64,000 nucleotides of DNA from Sediminibacterium soli (GCF_009939225.1 NZ_JAACJR010000008.1:989107-1053106), one strand, 5' to 3'; positions 8,629 through 17,677 are shown, numbered from the stretch's first letter. Notes: generated by a model not told the origin, from the letters alone. A program made the numbers and translations.

Positions 8629-9273
8629 ATGATCGCTGACTTTTTGAATACCACTATGACCCATCCCACCCAAACACGTACCCTTCCTGTTATGGAAGCC
8701 TTTTACACCCTGCAGGGCGAAGGTTTTCACCAGGGGCGTGCCGCCTATTTTATACGGCTGGGCGGATGTGATGTAGGTTGTTTCTGGTGCGATGTAAAGG
8801 AAAGCTGGGATGCTGCTTTGCACCCCCCACTGTCAGTTGACGCGATCGTTGCCGCCGCTGCCGGATACCCTGGCCGCCTGGCCGTTGTTACCGGCGGCGA
8901 GCCCCTGCTGCACAACCTGGATGCGCTCACACATGCCCTGCACGAAGCCGGTTTTGAAACCAATATGGAAACTTCCGGATCCTCGCCGCTGAGCGGGGAA
9001 TGGGACTGGATCTGTCTTTCGCCCAAAAAATTCAAACCGCCGTTGTCCGGGGTTATTTCGCGCGCCAACGAACTCAAGGTGGTCATCTACAACCAACACG
9101 ATTTTACCTGGGCCGAAACCTATGCCGCCCAGGTGCCCGCCGGCTGCAAACTGTACCTGCAGCCCGAATGGTCAAAAGCGGCGGAGATCACGCCCCGGCT
9201 GATAGACTATATAAAAACCCACCCGCAATGGGAGCTGAGTATGCAGCTGCATAAGTACATCAACGTACCCTAA
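8629..9273 (+). CDS. queE: 7-carboxy-7-deazaguanine synthase (radical SAM)
   Basis: A 214-residue radical-SAM protein for the ring contraction step of queuosine/7-deazaguanine synthesis. The substrate-binding N-terminal YTLQGEGFHQGR and the [4Fe-4S] motif C-x3-C-x2-C within GGCDVGCFWCD are clear, followed by the SAM-binding VTGGEPLLH. Start is uncertain: ATG 8629 is given, but ATG 8656 (MTHPTQ) or the Met before EAFYTLQ would also yield a complete enzyme. It lies 4 nt after folD. Other queuosine genes are not in this window. Confidence 0.93.
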   Translation: MIADFLNTTMTHPTQTRTLPVMEAFYTLQGEGFHQGRAAYFIRLGGCDVGCFWCDVKESWDAALHPPLSVDAIVAAAAGYPGRLAVVTGGEPLLHNLDALTHALHEAGFETNMETSGSSPLSGEWDWICLSPKKFKPPLSGVISRANELKVVIYNQHDFTWAETYAAQVPAGCKLYLQPEWSKAAEITPRLIDYIKTHPQWELSMQLHKYINVP

Positions 9274-9312
9274 TTAACGGGACTGACCGCACTGTTTTCA
9301 CTAAAAACGGCC

Positions 9313-9666
9313 CTATTTTCTGCCCATGATCTTCTTCCTGTGAGCGGTACCCCAGGTGCGCAGCGATTCCAGTACGGCGCCCAGCGATTCTCCATGCGGG
9401 GTAATTTCATATTCAACGGTAGGGGGAAAGGAATCGTATACTTTTCGGGTGACCAGCTGGTTCAGTTCCAGTTCTTTCAGCTCTTTCGACAGCACTTTGT
9501 CTGTAATACCCTCCACCTCGCGTGCAATTTCACGAAACCGTTTCTTGCCAAAACGAAGGGCTATAATGATCGGCAGCGTCCACCGGCCATGCAATACCTC
9601 CAGCGCGTCTTTTACCGGCAGCATGGCGGCGGTGCATTCGGATTTGCTGGCGGGTTTTTGTGTCAT
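9313..9666 (-). CDS. HxlR-family transcriptional regulator
   Basis: The 117-residue winged-helix protein has the HxlR core (LEVLHGRWTLPIIIALRFG, FREIAREVEGITDKVLSKELKELE, VEYEITPHGESL). A single cysteine at position 11 precedes the first helix, the place where redox-sensing HxlR members (such as HypR or QorR types) carry their sensor cysteine, so electrophile or disulfide-stress sensing is plausible but inferred. It is divergent from an azoreductase gene, its likely target, with a palindromic operator between them. Convergent with queE (39-nt gap with no clear terminator). Confidence 0.92.
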   Translation of the reverse strand: MTQKPASKSECTAAMLPVKDALEVLHGRWTLPIIIALRFGKKRFREIAREVEGITDKVLSKELKELELNQLVTRKVYDSFPPTVEYEITPHGESLGAVLESLRTWGTAHRKKIMGRK

Positions 9667-9678
9667 ATCGTGCGTATT

Positions 9679-9696
9679 ACTATCCTTTTGGATAGT
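9679..9696. promoter_or_regulatory. Candidate HxlR operator in the azoR/HxlR divergent region
   Basis: Perfect palindrome ACTATCC-TTTT-GGATAGT. Further half-sites follow: GGATAG recurs as CTATCC at 9715-9720 and an imperfect CTATAGTATAG lies in between. Dyads of this type in the HxlR/reductase divergent region are typical operators for the family. Experimental binding is unknown. Confidence 0.6.
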
Positions 9697-9740
9697 GCTT
9701 TCCTATAGTATAGTGCTATCCGGTAGAAAGCAAATATAAT

Positions 9741-9748
9741 TAGGTTTG
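9741..9748 (+). promoter_or_regulatory. -7 element of azoR
   Basis: Exact TAGGTTTG, 19 nt before the azoR ATG and downstream of the HxlR palindromes, so a regulator bound there would cover the promoter's upstream half. Confidence 0.55.
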
Positions 9749-9767
9749 CGGTCATAAAAAAACACAT

Positions 9768-10379
9768 ATGTCAGCAAACATCCTGGTTATAACATCCAGC
9801 ATCAGCGGCCAGCAATCGTTCAGCACCAGGCTGGCCAACGGCATTCTGCGTAAACTGCAGGCCGCGCATCCCGGCAGCGCCGTTACCAGCAGGGACCTTG
9901 CCCAACAGCCTTTCCCGCATCTCGAAGCCGATCATATGGGCGCGTTTGCCACGCCGGCAACCGACCGCTCGCCCGAACAGAGCGAAAAGGCCAGGCTTTC
10001 CGATGAAGCGGTAAAAGAACTTTTCGAGGCCGATCACATTATCATCGGTGTGCCGATGTACAATTTTGGCATTTCCGGCTATCTTAAATCCTGGCTGAAC
10101 CATATTGCCCGGGCAGGCATCACCTTCAGCTATGCCGGCGGCTCACCCGAAGGACTGCTGAAGGGTAAGAAAGTATACCTCGCCATTGCCACAGGCGGTA
10201 TTTACACCAGCGGCGCCATGAAGCAGATGGACTTTACCGAACCCTACCTGCGTACGGTATTGGGCTTTCTGGGCATGTCGGATATCACCGTGTTCCGCAC
10301 CGAGGGAATGAATATCCCCGAACTGCGCGAAACAGCCCTGCCCGCAGCGCTGGAAACGGTTGAGGCCTTTGCTTTCTGA
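9768..10379 (+). CDS. azoR: FMN-dependent NADH azoreductase / quinone reductase
   Basis: A 203-residue flavodoxin-like fold protein of the AzoR/acpD family, which reduces quinones and azo compounds with NAD(P)H. The FMN phosphate-binding segment (TSSISGQQSFSTRLA), the VPMYNFGISGYLKSWLNHIARAGITF motif region (Y/N-F-G-I-S) and the TGGIYTSG loop are all typical. Length is normal. Divergent from the HxlR regulator, which probably represses or activates it; together they form a compact electrophile-response unit. The next gene starts 70 nt downstream behind a hairpin. Confidence 0.93.
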   Translation: MSANILVITSSISGQQSFSTRLANGILRKLQAAHPGSAVTSRDLAQQPFPHLEADHMGAFATPATDRSPEQSEKARLSDEAVKELFEADHIIIGVPMYNFGISGYLKSWLNHIARAGITFSYAGGSPEGLLKGKKVYLAIATGGIYTSGAMKQMDFTEPYLRTVLGFLGMSDITVFRTEGMNIPELRETALPAALETVEAFAF

Positions 10380-10405
10380 GACATGCAGAAGACCATTAAC
10401 TTTAA

Positions 10406-10444
10406 CAGGCAGGTAATCTTGTTTTTCGCGAAATTGCCTGCCTG
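10406..10444 (+). repeat. Hairpin immediately upstream of the OmpA-PD40 gene
   Basis: CAGGCAGGTAAT (10406-10417) and ATTGCCTGCCTG (10433-10444) pair at 11 of 12 positions over a 15-nt loop, ending 5 nt before the ATG at 10450. No U-tract follows, so it is not an ordinary terminator of azoR. The loop contains TAATCTTG, a near -7 element. Confidence 0.5.
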
Positions 10445-10449
10445 TGCCT

Positions 10450-12360
10450 ATGAAAACACTTGCTTTTATACTGGGGCTGGCCTGCGCTGCTTCTGCCCTG
10501 TCGCAGACATACGATCCCGATCGGGTAAACGCAAAAGCCGTTAAGACCTACGAGAAGGCGATCGAATTTCTTTCAGACAATGCATTGCCAGAAGCCATAC
10601 CCCTGCTGTTGCAAAGCATCAGGGAAGACAGCAATTATGTAGAAGCCTACCTCTCCCTTGCAGGCGTACTCGGCCAGCTGAAGCGCTATGACCAGTCGGT
10701 GCGCATGTATGAGAAAGCGAGAAGCAAGGATACCGGCTATTTCAGGATCTACCACCTGCCCTATTCGATCAATCTTGCCGGGCAGGGAAGGTTTGAAGAA
10801 GCGCTTGCCGCGGTAAATTATTTTCTCTCCTATCCGAGGCTCAATGACAAAAGCGTGAAAAGCGGCGAGTACCGCAAAAAGACCTATGAATTTGCCATCG
10901 CCTACGCAAAGCAGCATCCGAACACAGGCTATGTGTTTAAACCGCAGAACCTCGGCGACAGTGTCAATACACCCAAATCGGAATACTATCCATCCGTAAC
11001 GGTAACAGACAGTTTACTGGTGTTCACAAGAAGGGTGGATGCGATGCGCGAAGATTTTATCGAAAGCCGGATCACCCAGAACGGTTTCGGCGCCGCAAAA
11101 ACCATCAGCGGCGATATCAACGAAGAACCGAAGAAGGGAGCGATCACTGTTTCGCAGGATGGAGAATGGTTATTGTTTACCGGGCAGCTGACGGACCAGG
11201 CTTACAAGAGCTTTGATATTTATATCTCCTACGCAACACTGCAGGGCTGGAGTGAACCAAAGAATATGGGCCCTGCCATCAATACCGAATTCTGGGAAAC
11301 AGGACCGGCGCTTAGTCCTGATAAGAACGCCCTGTATTTCAGCAGCAACCGCCCCGGCGGTTATGGGGGATCGGATCTCTATGTCAGCTACCGCCAGCCA
11401 AACGGAAAATGGGCACCGGCGGTGAACATGGGACCCGAGATCAACAGTGCCGGCGATGAAATGGCGCCTTTTATCCATGCAGACAACCAAACCCTGTATT
11501 ATACATCGAACGGATTGCCGGGTTACGGTAACCAGGACCTGTTCGTGGCGCGCAAAAATGAAAAAGGAGAATGGGGCAAACCCGAAAACCTGGGCTACCC
11601 GATCAATACGATCGAAAACGAAGGCAGTCTTGCCGTATCCTCCGACGGACTCACCGCATACTATGCCAGCGACAGAAGTGACAGCCGCGGCGGGTTTGAC
11701 CTGTACCGATTCGATATGCGTTCGGATATCAGGCCCCGCAGAACGCTGTATGTAAAAGGACATGTGATCGACAAAAAGACCAACAAACCCCTGCCTTCTT
11801 CGGTGGAACTGACCGATAACAGCAATAACCAGGCCCTGATGAAAGTACAGACCGACGAGCTGGGAGAATATTTCATCACCCTGCCAACAGGTAAGGACTA
11901 TACGTTTACGGTAAACCGCAAAGGTTATTTATTCTACAGCGAACTGTACGAACTCAGCGGCAAACAGGCCGACAGTGTTTATAAAAAAGACATTTACCTG
12001 CAGCCGGTTGAATTGAATGTGGTAACCACTTTCCGGAATATCCGCTTTGCCACCAATTCATACGAGATACCGAAAGACGGTTTTATTGAACTGGAAAAAC
12101 TACTGCAGGTACTCAATGAAAACCCCTCGCTGAAACTGGAGATATCCGGACATACGGACAATATTGGTAACCCGGAAGACAATATGCTGCTGTCGGCCAA
12201 CCGCGCCAGAGCAATCGTGGATTACCTGAGCGACAAAGGCATTGATAACAAACGCCTGACCTATAAAGGATACGGCGCTTCCAAACCGGTGGCGGACAAC
12301 GCAACAGAAGCCGGCCGCGCACAAAACAGGAGGACCACGTTTACGGTAACAGGGCTCTGA
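10450..12360 (+). CDS. OmpA-family envelope protein with TPR and PD40 repeats
   Basis: A 636-residue exported protein. Domains in order: signal peptide (about 1-18, ASALSQ), TPR-like helices (about 25-135), WD40-like PD40 beta-propeller (about 155-400, with repeats ending in YFSSNRPGGYGGSDLYVS, YYTSNGLPGYGNQDLFVA and YYASDRSDSRGGFDLYR), a carboxypeptidase-regulatory-like sandwich (about 435-510), and a C-terminal OmpA domain (about 525-636, NIRFATNSYEI, LEISGHTDNIG, LSANRARAIVDYL) that should bind peptidoglycan. This layout is common in Bacteroidota and is reminiscent of PorE-type envelope proteins of the type IX system, though that is inference. ATG 10450 is preferred over a GTG two codons earlier. 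Ends at a strong terminator. Confidence 0.92.
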   Translation: MKTLAFILGLACAASALSQTYDPDRVNAKAVKTYEKAIEFLSDNALPEAIPLLLQSIREDSNYVEAYLSLAGVLGQLKRYDQSVRMYEKARSKDTGYFRIYHLPYSINLAGQGRFEEALAAVNYFLSYPRLNDKSVKSGEYRKKTYEFAIAYAKQHPNTGYVFKPQNLGDSVNTPKSEYYPSVTVTDSLLVFTRRVDAMREDFIESRITQNGFGAAKTISGDINEEPKKGAITVSQDGEWLLFTGQLTDQAYKSFDIYISYATLQGWSEPKNMGPAINTEFWETGPALSPDKNALYFSSNRPGGYGGSDLYVSYRQPNGKWAPAVNMGPEINSAGDEMAPFIHADNQTLYYTSNGLPGYGNQDLFVARKNEKGEWGKPENLGYPINTIENEGSLAVSSDGLTAYYASDRSDSRGGFDLYRFDMRSDIRPRRTLYVKGHVIDKKTNKPLPSSVELTDNSNNQALMKVQTDELGEYFITLPTGKDYTFTVNRKGYLFYSELYELSGKQADSVYKKDIYLQPVELNVVTTFRNIRFATNSYEIPKDGFIELEKLLQVLNENPSLKLEISGHTDNIGNPEDNMLLSANRARAIVDYLSDKGIDNKRLTYKGYGASKPVADNATEAGRAQNRRTTFTVTGL

Positions 12361-12382
12361 GTTTCCGGTTAAACCATTTCAG

Positions 12383-12412
12383 AAGCGCTCATATTGGTTA
12401 TGGGCGCTTTTT
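12383..12412 (+). terminator. Rho-independent terminator after the OmpA-PD40 gene
   Basis: Ten-base-pair stem AAGCGCTCAT / ATGGGCGCTT (one U-G pair), 7-nt loop, then a run of U. Confidence 0.85.
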
Positions 12413-12484
12413 TATTGCGTTTTTTTACAGTATAAATACGCTATTTCTGTTGAAACATTTTCAGGAGATTTCGGTTTTGATCGC

Positions 12485-13582
12485 ATGGAAACGGAATTGT
12501 TCTACCGCATTGCCTTAACGATGATACCTGAGCTGGGCGCCGTCTGCAACCGCTGCCTGGTTGAGCGTTTCGGAGATGCCATGTCCGTTTTTACGGCAAA
12601 AAAGAAAGAGATCGGCGCCGTGGAAGGCATCGGGGAGCAAAGGGCCAGATCGCTTAAGGAATGGAAAGGATTTGCGCAGGCAGAAGCGGAGCTCCGGTTT
12701 CTGGAAAAGCACCAGATACAGCCTTTGTTTCTGACAGACACCGCTTATCCGAAACGGCTGCTGCATTGTTACGACCCGCCCACGCTGCTCTACTACCGCG
12801 GCAATGCCGACCTGAACCAGCCGAAAGTGATCAGCATCATCGGCACCAGAAACCATACCGAATACGGCAAACGGATCACACAGGAACTGATCGCTGCACT
12901 CAAAGCGCATTCCGTACTGGTGGTGAGCGGGCTGGCATTTGGCATAGACGCCATAGCGCATAAAACCTGTTTACAGGAAAACCTGCCTACCATTGGCGTA
13001 CTGGCACATGGGCTGGATACGCTTTACCCCCTGCACCATAAACAATTGGCAAAAGAAATGGTAACGCAGGGTGGACTGCTCACAGAATTTCCGCAGCGCA
13101 CCAGGCCCGATAAACACAATTTCCCGAGACGCAACCGGATCGTGGCGGGCATGTCGGACGCCACCATTGTAATCGAAACTGCCATAAAAGGCGGCAGCAT
13201 GATCACTGCCGAGCTGGCGCATACCTATCACCGCGATGTATTTGCGGTACCCGGCAGGATCGGCGATCAGAAAAGCGGGGGCTGTCTTAAACTGGTACAG
13301 CAGAACCAGGCGATCCTGTTCAGCGATGCCCAGCACCTTATCGAAACCATGGGCTGGCTGGATAAAAAACCGACGCGCCGAAATCCGCAAAAACAATTGT
13401 TCCCCGAACTGACAAAAGAAGAACAGGCCATTGCGGATATCCTGCAGCAGGGTCCCTTACCCATCGATGAACTTTGTTTTAAAACCGGTCTTAGCACCAG
13501 CGCGGCAGCAGCGGCCATACTGACCCTTGAGCTGCAGAACATCGTTTGTGCGCTGCCGGGGAAGATGTATCAGCTGGTGTAA
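12485..13582 (+). CDS. dprA: DNA-processing protein DprA
   Basis: A 365-residue protein that loads RecA onto incoming single-stranded DNA during transformation. It has an N-terminal helix-hairpin-helix/SAM-like region (about 1-65), the Rossmann-like core with GIDAIAHKT, the PQRTRPDKHNFPRRNRI segment, SMITAELAHTYHRDVFAVPG, and a C-terminal winged-helix (DML1-like) domain (about 300-365). Normal length for the three-domain form. dprA is widespread also in species not known to be competent. Downstream it converges with the MFS gene with only 24 nt between stops. Confidence 0.95.
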   Translation: METELFYRIALTMIPELGAVCNRCLVERFGDAMSVFTAKKKEIGAVEGIGEQRARSLKEWKGFAQAEAELRFLEKHQIQPLFLTDTAYPKRLLHCYDPPTLLYYRGNADLNQPKVISIIGTRNHTEYGKRITQELIAALKAHSVLVVSGLAFGIDAIAHKTCLQENLPTIGVLAHGLDTLYPLHHKQLAKEMVTQGGLLTEFPQRTRPDKHNFPRRNRIVAGMSDATIVIETAIKGGSMITAELAHTYHRDVFAVPGRIGDQKSGGCLKLVQQNQAILFSDAQHLIETMGWLDKKPTRRNPQKQLFPELTKEEQAIADILQQGPLPIDELCFKTGLSTSAAAAAILTLELQNIVCALPGKMYQLV

Positions 13583-13606
13583 GCATTGGGATCTTTGTGT
13601 GTTATT

Positions 13607-14815
13607 TTATTCTGCCAATTCAACCGCTTCTGCCATCGCAGCCACTTTGTGTCTTTCCCTGCGCTTCCAGGAAATAAGCAATCCCATTGCTACCAACGCC
13701 AGCGCCGATGTAAGGAAGAATGCATATATCAGGTTGGACAACCGGTTATTATAGATCCATGCGCTTACCAGGGCGCCGCAACCGATACCCATTTCCAGCG
13801 CAATGTATACCGAGGCCACGGCGCGCCCGCGATTCTCTGCGCGGCAAAGATCCACGGCCCAGGCCATCAGGGTGGGCCCGTTCATGCCCACGCTGAACCC
13901 GTATATCACCGCGCTTACCATTACCATCGTGACCGAATGCGAAAAAGCAAGCACCACGAACGCGATACACTGCAGCAGGGCGGTAAATATCAGTACGATC
14001 ACGCGGCCGTATTTGTCGGATGATTTTCCCGCAACCAGGCGGATCAGCAGGGAAGCAACCGTGTACACCGCATAGAACAGTCCTTTGTTCTGTATACCCA
14101 CCGACATGCTGAGATCGGGCGAAAGCGTAAGCACGCTGCCGATAGAGAAGCAGAGCAGCAACATAATTACAGCGGGCTTCAGGGCTGTTTTTTCAAATAT
14201 TTCGTCTTTACCAACCCGCAGGTAACGGAAAGAAAATTTTTGGGGGTGCCGTAAGGTCTCGCGGATATTGTACAGGATGGCCACGGAACCCAGCGCAAAA
14301 CCGGAGGAAACATAGAACATGATCCTGTACGAAAAATCGGTCACCAGCCAGCTGCCTATCAGCGGACCCACCGATGACCCCAGTGAATATCCCAGGGCCA
14401 GCATACCCATGGCCTCACCTCTTCTGGACTCGTGCACTACATCCGCGCCGTAGGCAGAAGTGGCCGTGGGTTTGAACCCTGTTGAAAAGCCATGAAAAAA
14501 ACGCAGTAATAAAAACCCGCTTACCGTAGTAAGCACGGGGTAAAGCAGGCTGCACACCACGCATACCAATGAACCAAAGATCATCACCGGCACACGGCCA
14601 ACGGTATCCGTAAGCTTGCCGCTGAACGGGCGCGAGATCCCCGCCATCAGCGTGAATAACGCAATGATCAGCCCTTTGTACTCAGCGCCGCCCAGTTGCG
14701 TAAGATAGCCGGGCAACTCCGGTATCATCATGCTGAAACTGCAACTGAATAAAAAATTGCTGAAACAAAGCAACCCGAACTGGAAGTTGAAATAAGCCGT
14801 TGACGAACGAGTCAT
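13607..14815 (-). CDS. MFS transporter
   Basis: A 402-residue major-facilitator protein with about twelve hydrophobic segments. The MFS motif A appears after helix 2 (GKLTDTVGRVPV) and again in weaker form after helix 8 (GKSSDKYGRVIV). Substrate cannot be predicted; the family includes multidrug and small-metabolite exporters. I chose ATG 14815 (MTRSSTAYFNFQ) rather than longer in-frame starts because an exact -7 element lies 5 nt upstream and the longer version would overlap the guaB promoter region. Divergent from guaB. Confidence 0.9.
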   Translation of the reverse strand: MTRSSTAYFNFQFGLLCFSNFLFSCSFSMMIPELPGYLTQLGGAEYKGLIIALFTLMAGISRPFSGKLTDTVGRVPVMIFGSLVCVVCSLLYPVLTTVSGFLLLRFFHGFSTGFKPTATSAYGADVVHESRRGEAMGMLALGYSLGSSVGPLIGSWLVTDFSYRIMFYVSSGFALGSVAILYNIRETLRHPQKFSFRYLRVGKDEIFEKTALKPAVIMLLLCFSIGSVLTLSPDLSMSVGIQNKGLFYAVYTVASLLIRLVAGKSSDKYGRVIVLIFTALLQCIAFVVLAFSHSVTMVMVSAVIYGFSVGMNGPTLMAWAVDLCRAENRGRAVASVYIALEMGIGCGALVSAWIYNNRLSNLIYAFFLTSALALVAMGLLISWKRRERHKVAAMAEAVELAE

Positions 14816-14820
14816 TACTG

Positions 14821-14828
14821 CAAAAGTA
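14821..14828 (-). promoter_or_regulatory. -7 element of the MFS gene, 5 nt from the start codon
   Basis: Minus-strand TACTTTTG then CAGTA then ATG, nearly identical to the folD promoter layout. It implies a leaderless or near-leaderless mRNA. Confidence 0.6.
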
Positions 14829-14936
14829 AGGATTACCGGACTGGCGGGTGACGGATTCAGGGATGGAGATTGCCTGCGTTTGCTTACCCTTTCAAAATTT
14901 CCCGTTCCACCTATTCCGAAATTCCGCCCAAGCTCG

Positions 14937-14944
14937 TATCTTTG
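14937..14944 (+). promoter_or_regulatory. -7 element of guaB, 3 nt from the start codon
   Basis: Exact TATCTTTG followed by CAC and ATG at 14948. With transcription starting a few bases after the element, the mRNA would begin at or very near the A of the start codon. Confidence 0.6.
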
Positions 14945-14947
14945 CAC

Positions 14948-16438
14948 ATGGCAACAAGAAATACTTCCCCTGCTACCCAATCCAGAACATTTATTGAAGG
15001 TTTGACATTTGACGACGTACTGCTGGTACCCGCTTACAGCGCCGTTTTACCGCGTGAAGTGGATATCAGTTCCAACCTTACCAAAGACATCATACTGAAT
15101 GTACCCATGCTTTCTGCGGCCATGGATACCGTTACAGAAGCCAACCTGGCCATCGCCCTGGCAAGGGAAGGTGGCCTGGGCATCCTGCACAAGAACATGA
15201 GCATCGAAAAACAGGCGGAGCAGGTGCGCAAGGTAAAAAGAAGTGAAAGCGGCATGATCATCGATCCGGTAACGCTGCTGGTGGATGCCACGATCGGGGA
15301 TGCGCTGCAGCTGATGAAAGATAATAAGATCGGTGGAATTCCCATCATCGACAAACAGCATAAGCTTGTCGGCATCCTCACCAACCGCGACCTCCGTTTT
15401 GAAACGGATAAAAGCCGGAAAGTAAAGGAAGTGATGACAAAAGACAACCTCATCACCGCACCCGAAGGCACCGATCTTAAGAAAGCCGAAAAGATCCTGC
15501 GCCAGTACAAGATCGAAAAACTGCCCGTGGTTAATAAACAGGGCAAACTGATCGGGCTGATCACCTACCGCGACATCCTGCAGCTGCGCAACTATCCGGC
15601 GGCGGTAAAAGATACCCTGGGGCGATTGCTGGTGGGTGCCGCGCTCGGCATCACCAAAGACCTGCTAGACAGGGCTGCGGCACTGCAGTCTGTAGGCGTA
15701 GACATCGTTACCCTCGACAGCGCACACGGCCATAGCCGCGGTGTGATAGAAGCGCTGAAAGTGCTTCGTAAAAATTTTAAACAGTTGCCGATCATAGCGG
15801 GTAATGTGGGCACGGCCGCCGGCGCCAAAGCCCTGGCAGATGCCGGCGCCGACTGCGTGAAAGTGGGCATCGGACCGGGCTCTATCTGCACCACGCGCAT
15901 CGTTGCCGGCGCAGGCGTACCACAGCTTACAGCGGTGATGGAAGCCAGTAATGCATTAAAAGGAAGAAACATACCCGTGATCGCCGACGGCGGTATCCGG
16001 TACACAGGCGATATGGTAAAAGCCCTTGCCGCCGGTGCCAATGTGGTGATGATGGGCAGTGTATTTGCCGGTGTGGAGGAAAGTCCGGGCGATACCATTA
16101 TTTACGAAGGACGAAAGTTCAAGGAATACCGCGGCATGGGCAGTCTGGGCGCCATGAGCCAGGGAAGCGGCGACCGCTACTTCCAGGATGTGGAAGCCGA
16201 TATCAAGAAATTTGTTCCCGAAGGAATTGAAGGACGTGTTGCCTACAAAGGACACCTGAGCGAGATCGTTTACCAGTATGTGGGCGGTCTTCGTTCGGGC
16301 ATGGGTTATTGCGGCGCAAAGAACATAAACGAGCTGCAGAAAGCCACCTTCGTAAAGATCACCAATGCTGGCATGAAAGAAAGCCATGCACACGATATCG
16401 ATATCACGAAGGAAGCGCCGAATTACAGCAGGCGATAA
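14948..16438 (+). CDS. guaB: IMP dehydrogenase
   Basis: A 496-residue enzyme oxidising IMP to XMP, the rate-limiting step of GMP synthesis. The barrel begins with [14 protein letters not shown] (18-31), a CBS-domain pair is inserted at about 105-215, and the catalytic loop GSICTTR carries Cys314. The flap region [21 protein letters not shown] is intact. The start at ATG 14948 is favoured over in-frame upstream starts, because it gives the normal family length and sits directly behind an exact promoter element. Followed by a strong terminator. Confidence 0.97.
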   Translation: MATRNTSPATQSRTFIEGLTFDDVLLVPAYSAVLPREVDISSNLTKDIILNVPMLSAAMDTVTEANLAIALAREGGLGILHKNMSIEKQAEQVRKVKRSESGMIIDPVTLLVDATIGDALQLMKDNKIGGIPIIDKQHKLVGILTNRDLRFETDKSRKVKEVMTKDNLITAPEGTDLKKAEKILRQYKIEKLPVVNKQGKLIGLITYRDILQLRNYPAAVKDTLGRLLVGAALGITKDLLDRAAALQSVGVDIVTLDSAHGHSRGVIEALKVLRKNFKQLPIIAGNVGTAAGAKALADAGADCVKVGIGPGSICTTRIVAGAGVPQLTAVMEASNALKGRNIPVIADGGIRYTGDMVKALAAGANVVMMGSVFAGVEESPGDTIIYEGRKFKEYRGMGSLGAMSQGSGDRYFQDVEADIKKFVPEGIEGRVAYKGHLSEIVYQYVGGLRSGMGYCGAKNINELQKATFVKITNAGMKESHAHDIDITKEAPNYSRR

Positions 16439-16458
16439 GACAAGAAAAAGAGAATGAG

Positions 16459-16510
16459 AAGGTCAGAACGGAAACGAAAAGAATCGTTTCCATTCTGACC
16501 TTTCTTTTTT
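16459..16510 (+). terminator. Rho-independent terminator of guaB
   Basis: Eighteen-base-pair stem (16459-16476 with 16485-16502) with a single mismatch, 8-nt loop, then a U-rich tail to 16510. Confidence 0.88.
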
Positions 16511-16525
16511 GCGCATTCAAAACGC

Positions 16526-16533
16526 TATCTTTC
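16526..16533 (+). promoter_or_regulatory. Probable -7 element of the DUF4105 gene
   Basis: TATCTTTC, one mismatch from TAnnTTTG, 14 nt before the GTG at 16548 and directly after the guaB terminator. Confidence 0.35.
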
Positions 16534-16547
16534 CGAAAAATACCTGC

Positions 16548-17675
16548 GTGAAGCAATTTTTTTCCTGCCTGCTCTGTGTTTTTTCTTTTGTATGGTGTGT
16601 TGGCCAGGGCGATTCCGTCCATCTGCGTGTAAGCCTGCTCACCTGTGCGCCGGGCGAAGAACTGTACTCGGTGTTCGGGCATACCGCCATACGGATCACC
16701 GACAGTCTGCAGCGCACCGACCTGGTGTACAACTGGGGCACATTCGATTTCGACGATCCTGATTTCTATACCAAGTTCGTACGCGGAAAACTGGATTACT
16801 CACTCTCGGTTTCTGACTTTGCGCAGTTTATGTACGAATACGATGTTACGCAAAGGGATGTTACCGAGCAGGAACTGCAGCTGAGCGGCGGACAGAAAAT
16901 ACAGATAAGGAATGCGATCTTACGCAACCTGCAGTTCAACAACCGCTTTTACAAATACGATTTCCTGAAAGATAACTGTACAACCCGCGCAAGAGATATG
17001 CTCGCACAGCAGGCCGGGATGACAGTAGTGCAGGCACTGGTTCCCGAAGGCACTTCTTACAGGGATATGCTGCACGAATACCTCGACAGGCAGCACATGG
17101 GCTGGACAAAGCTGGGTATCGATCTGCTGATGGGTGCTCCTGCCGACAAACCGGTATCGGTCAACGGCTCCCTGTTTTTGCCGGACTACCTGATGAAGGG
17201 AGTTGCGGTATCCTCGCTGAAAACAGACAAACGGGTGATACTCCGCACGGCAAAAACAGAAACAACGGGAAGCAGCCAGTGGCCGTTACGCGTGTTATCG
17301 GTGCTGTGCGCGGGCATACTGCTGCTGTCGTTCGTAAAAACCAAAACCGCAAAAAAGCTCACGGCATTTTTTGATTTCCTGTTATGCCTGGTTACCGGCC
17401 TGATCGGCTGCATACTGCTGTTTACCTGGTTTGGAACAGACCATCGTTCCTTTGCCTACAACCACAATATTTTCTGGGCACTTCCCACCAACCTGGTGGC
17501 CGCGTTTTTTGTGTGGAAACACAACGCCAGGATGAAAACCTATTTCTTCGCGGCAGGAGTGGTATATGGTTTGCTGCTGATAGCCTGGTACTGGTTACCA
17601 CAATCGCTTAACCCCGCGCTGATACCCGTAGTGTTACTGCTGTTTCTGCGGTTTGTGAGACTGGCCAAACCCTGA
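16548..17675 (+). CDS. DUF4105 (Lnb N-terminal periplasmic-like) membrane protein
   Basis: A 375-residue protein with a signal peptide (about 1-20), a DUF4105 domain (about 22-170: TCAPGEELYSVFGHTAIRI, YNWGTFDF, FLKDNCTTRARDML) and about five transmembrane helices at the C-terminus. The conserved FGH, NWGTFDF and DNCTTR motifs resemble a cysteine-peptidase-like active site, but the reaction is unknown. I use GTG 16548, which gives a clean signal peptide; a TTG at 16509 lies in the terminator tail. The alpha/beta hydrolase begins 2 nt after the stop, so the two are co-transcribed. Confidence 0.85.
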   Translation: MKQFFSCLLCVFSFVWCVGQGDSVHLRVSLLTCAPGEELYSVFGHTAIRITDSLQRTDLVYNWGTFDFDDPDFYTKFVRGKLDYSLSVSDFAQFMYEYDVTQRDVTEQELQLSGGQKIQIRNAILRNLQFNNRFYKYDFLKDNCTTRARDMLAQQAGMTVVQALVPEGTSYRDMLHEYLDRQHMGWTKLGIDLLMGAPADKPVSVNGSLFLPDYLMKGVAVSSLKTDKRVILRTAKTETTGSSQWPLRVLSVLCAGILLLSFVKTKTAKKLTAFFDFLLCLVTGLIGCILLFTWFGTDHRSFAYNHNIFWALPTNLVAAFFVWKHNARMKTYFFAAGVVYGLLLIAWYWLPQSLNPALIPVVLLLFLRFVRLAKP

Positions 17676-17677
17676 TC

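Noticed and set aside
14870..14947. Upstream extension of guaB by 26 codons
   Set aside because: It covers the exact TATCTTTG promoter and gives an atypical N-terminus; ATG 14948 fits the family length.
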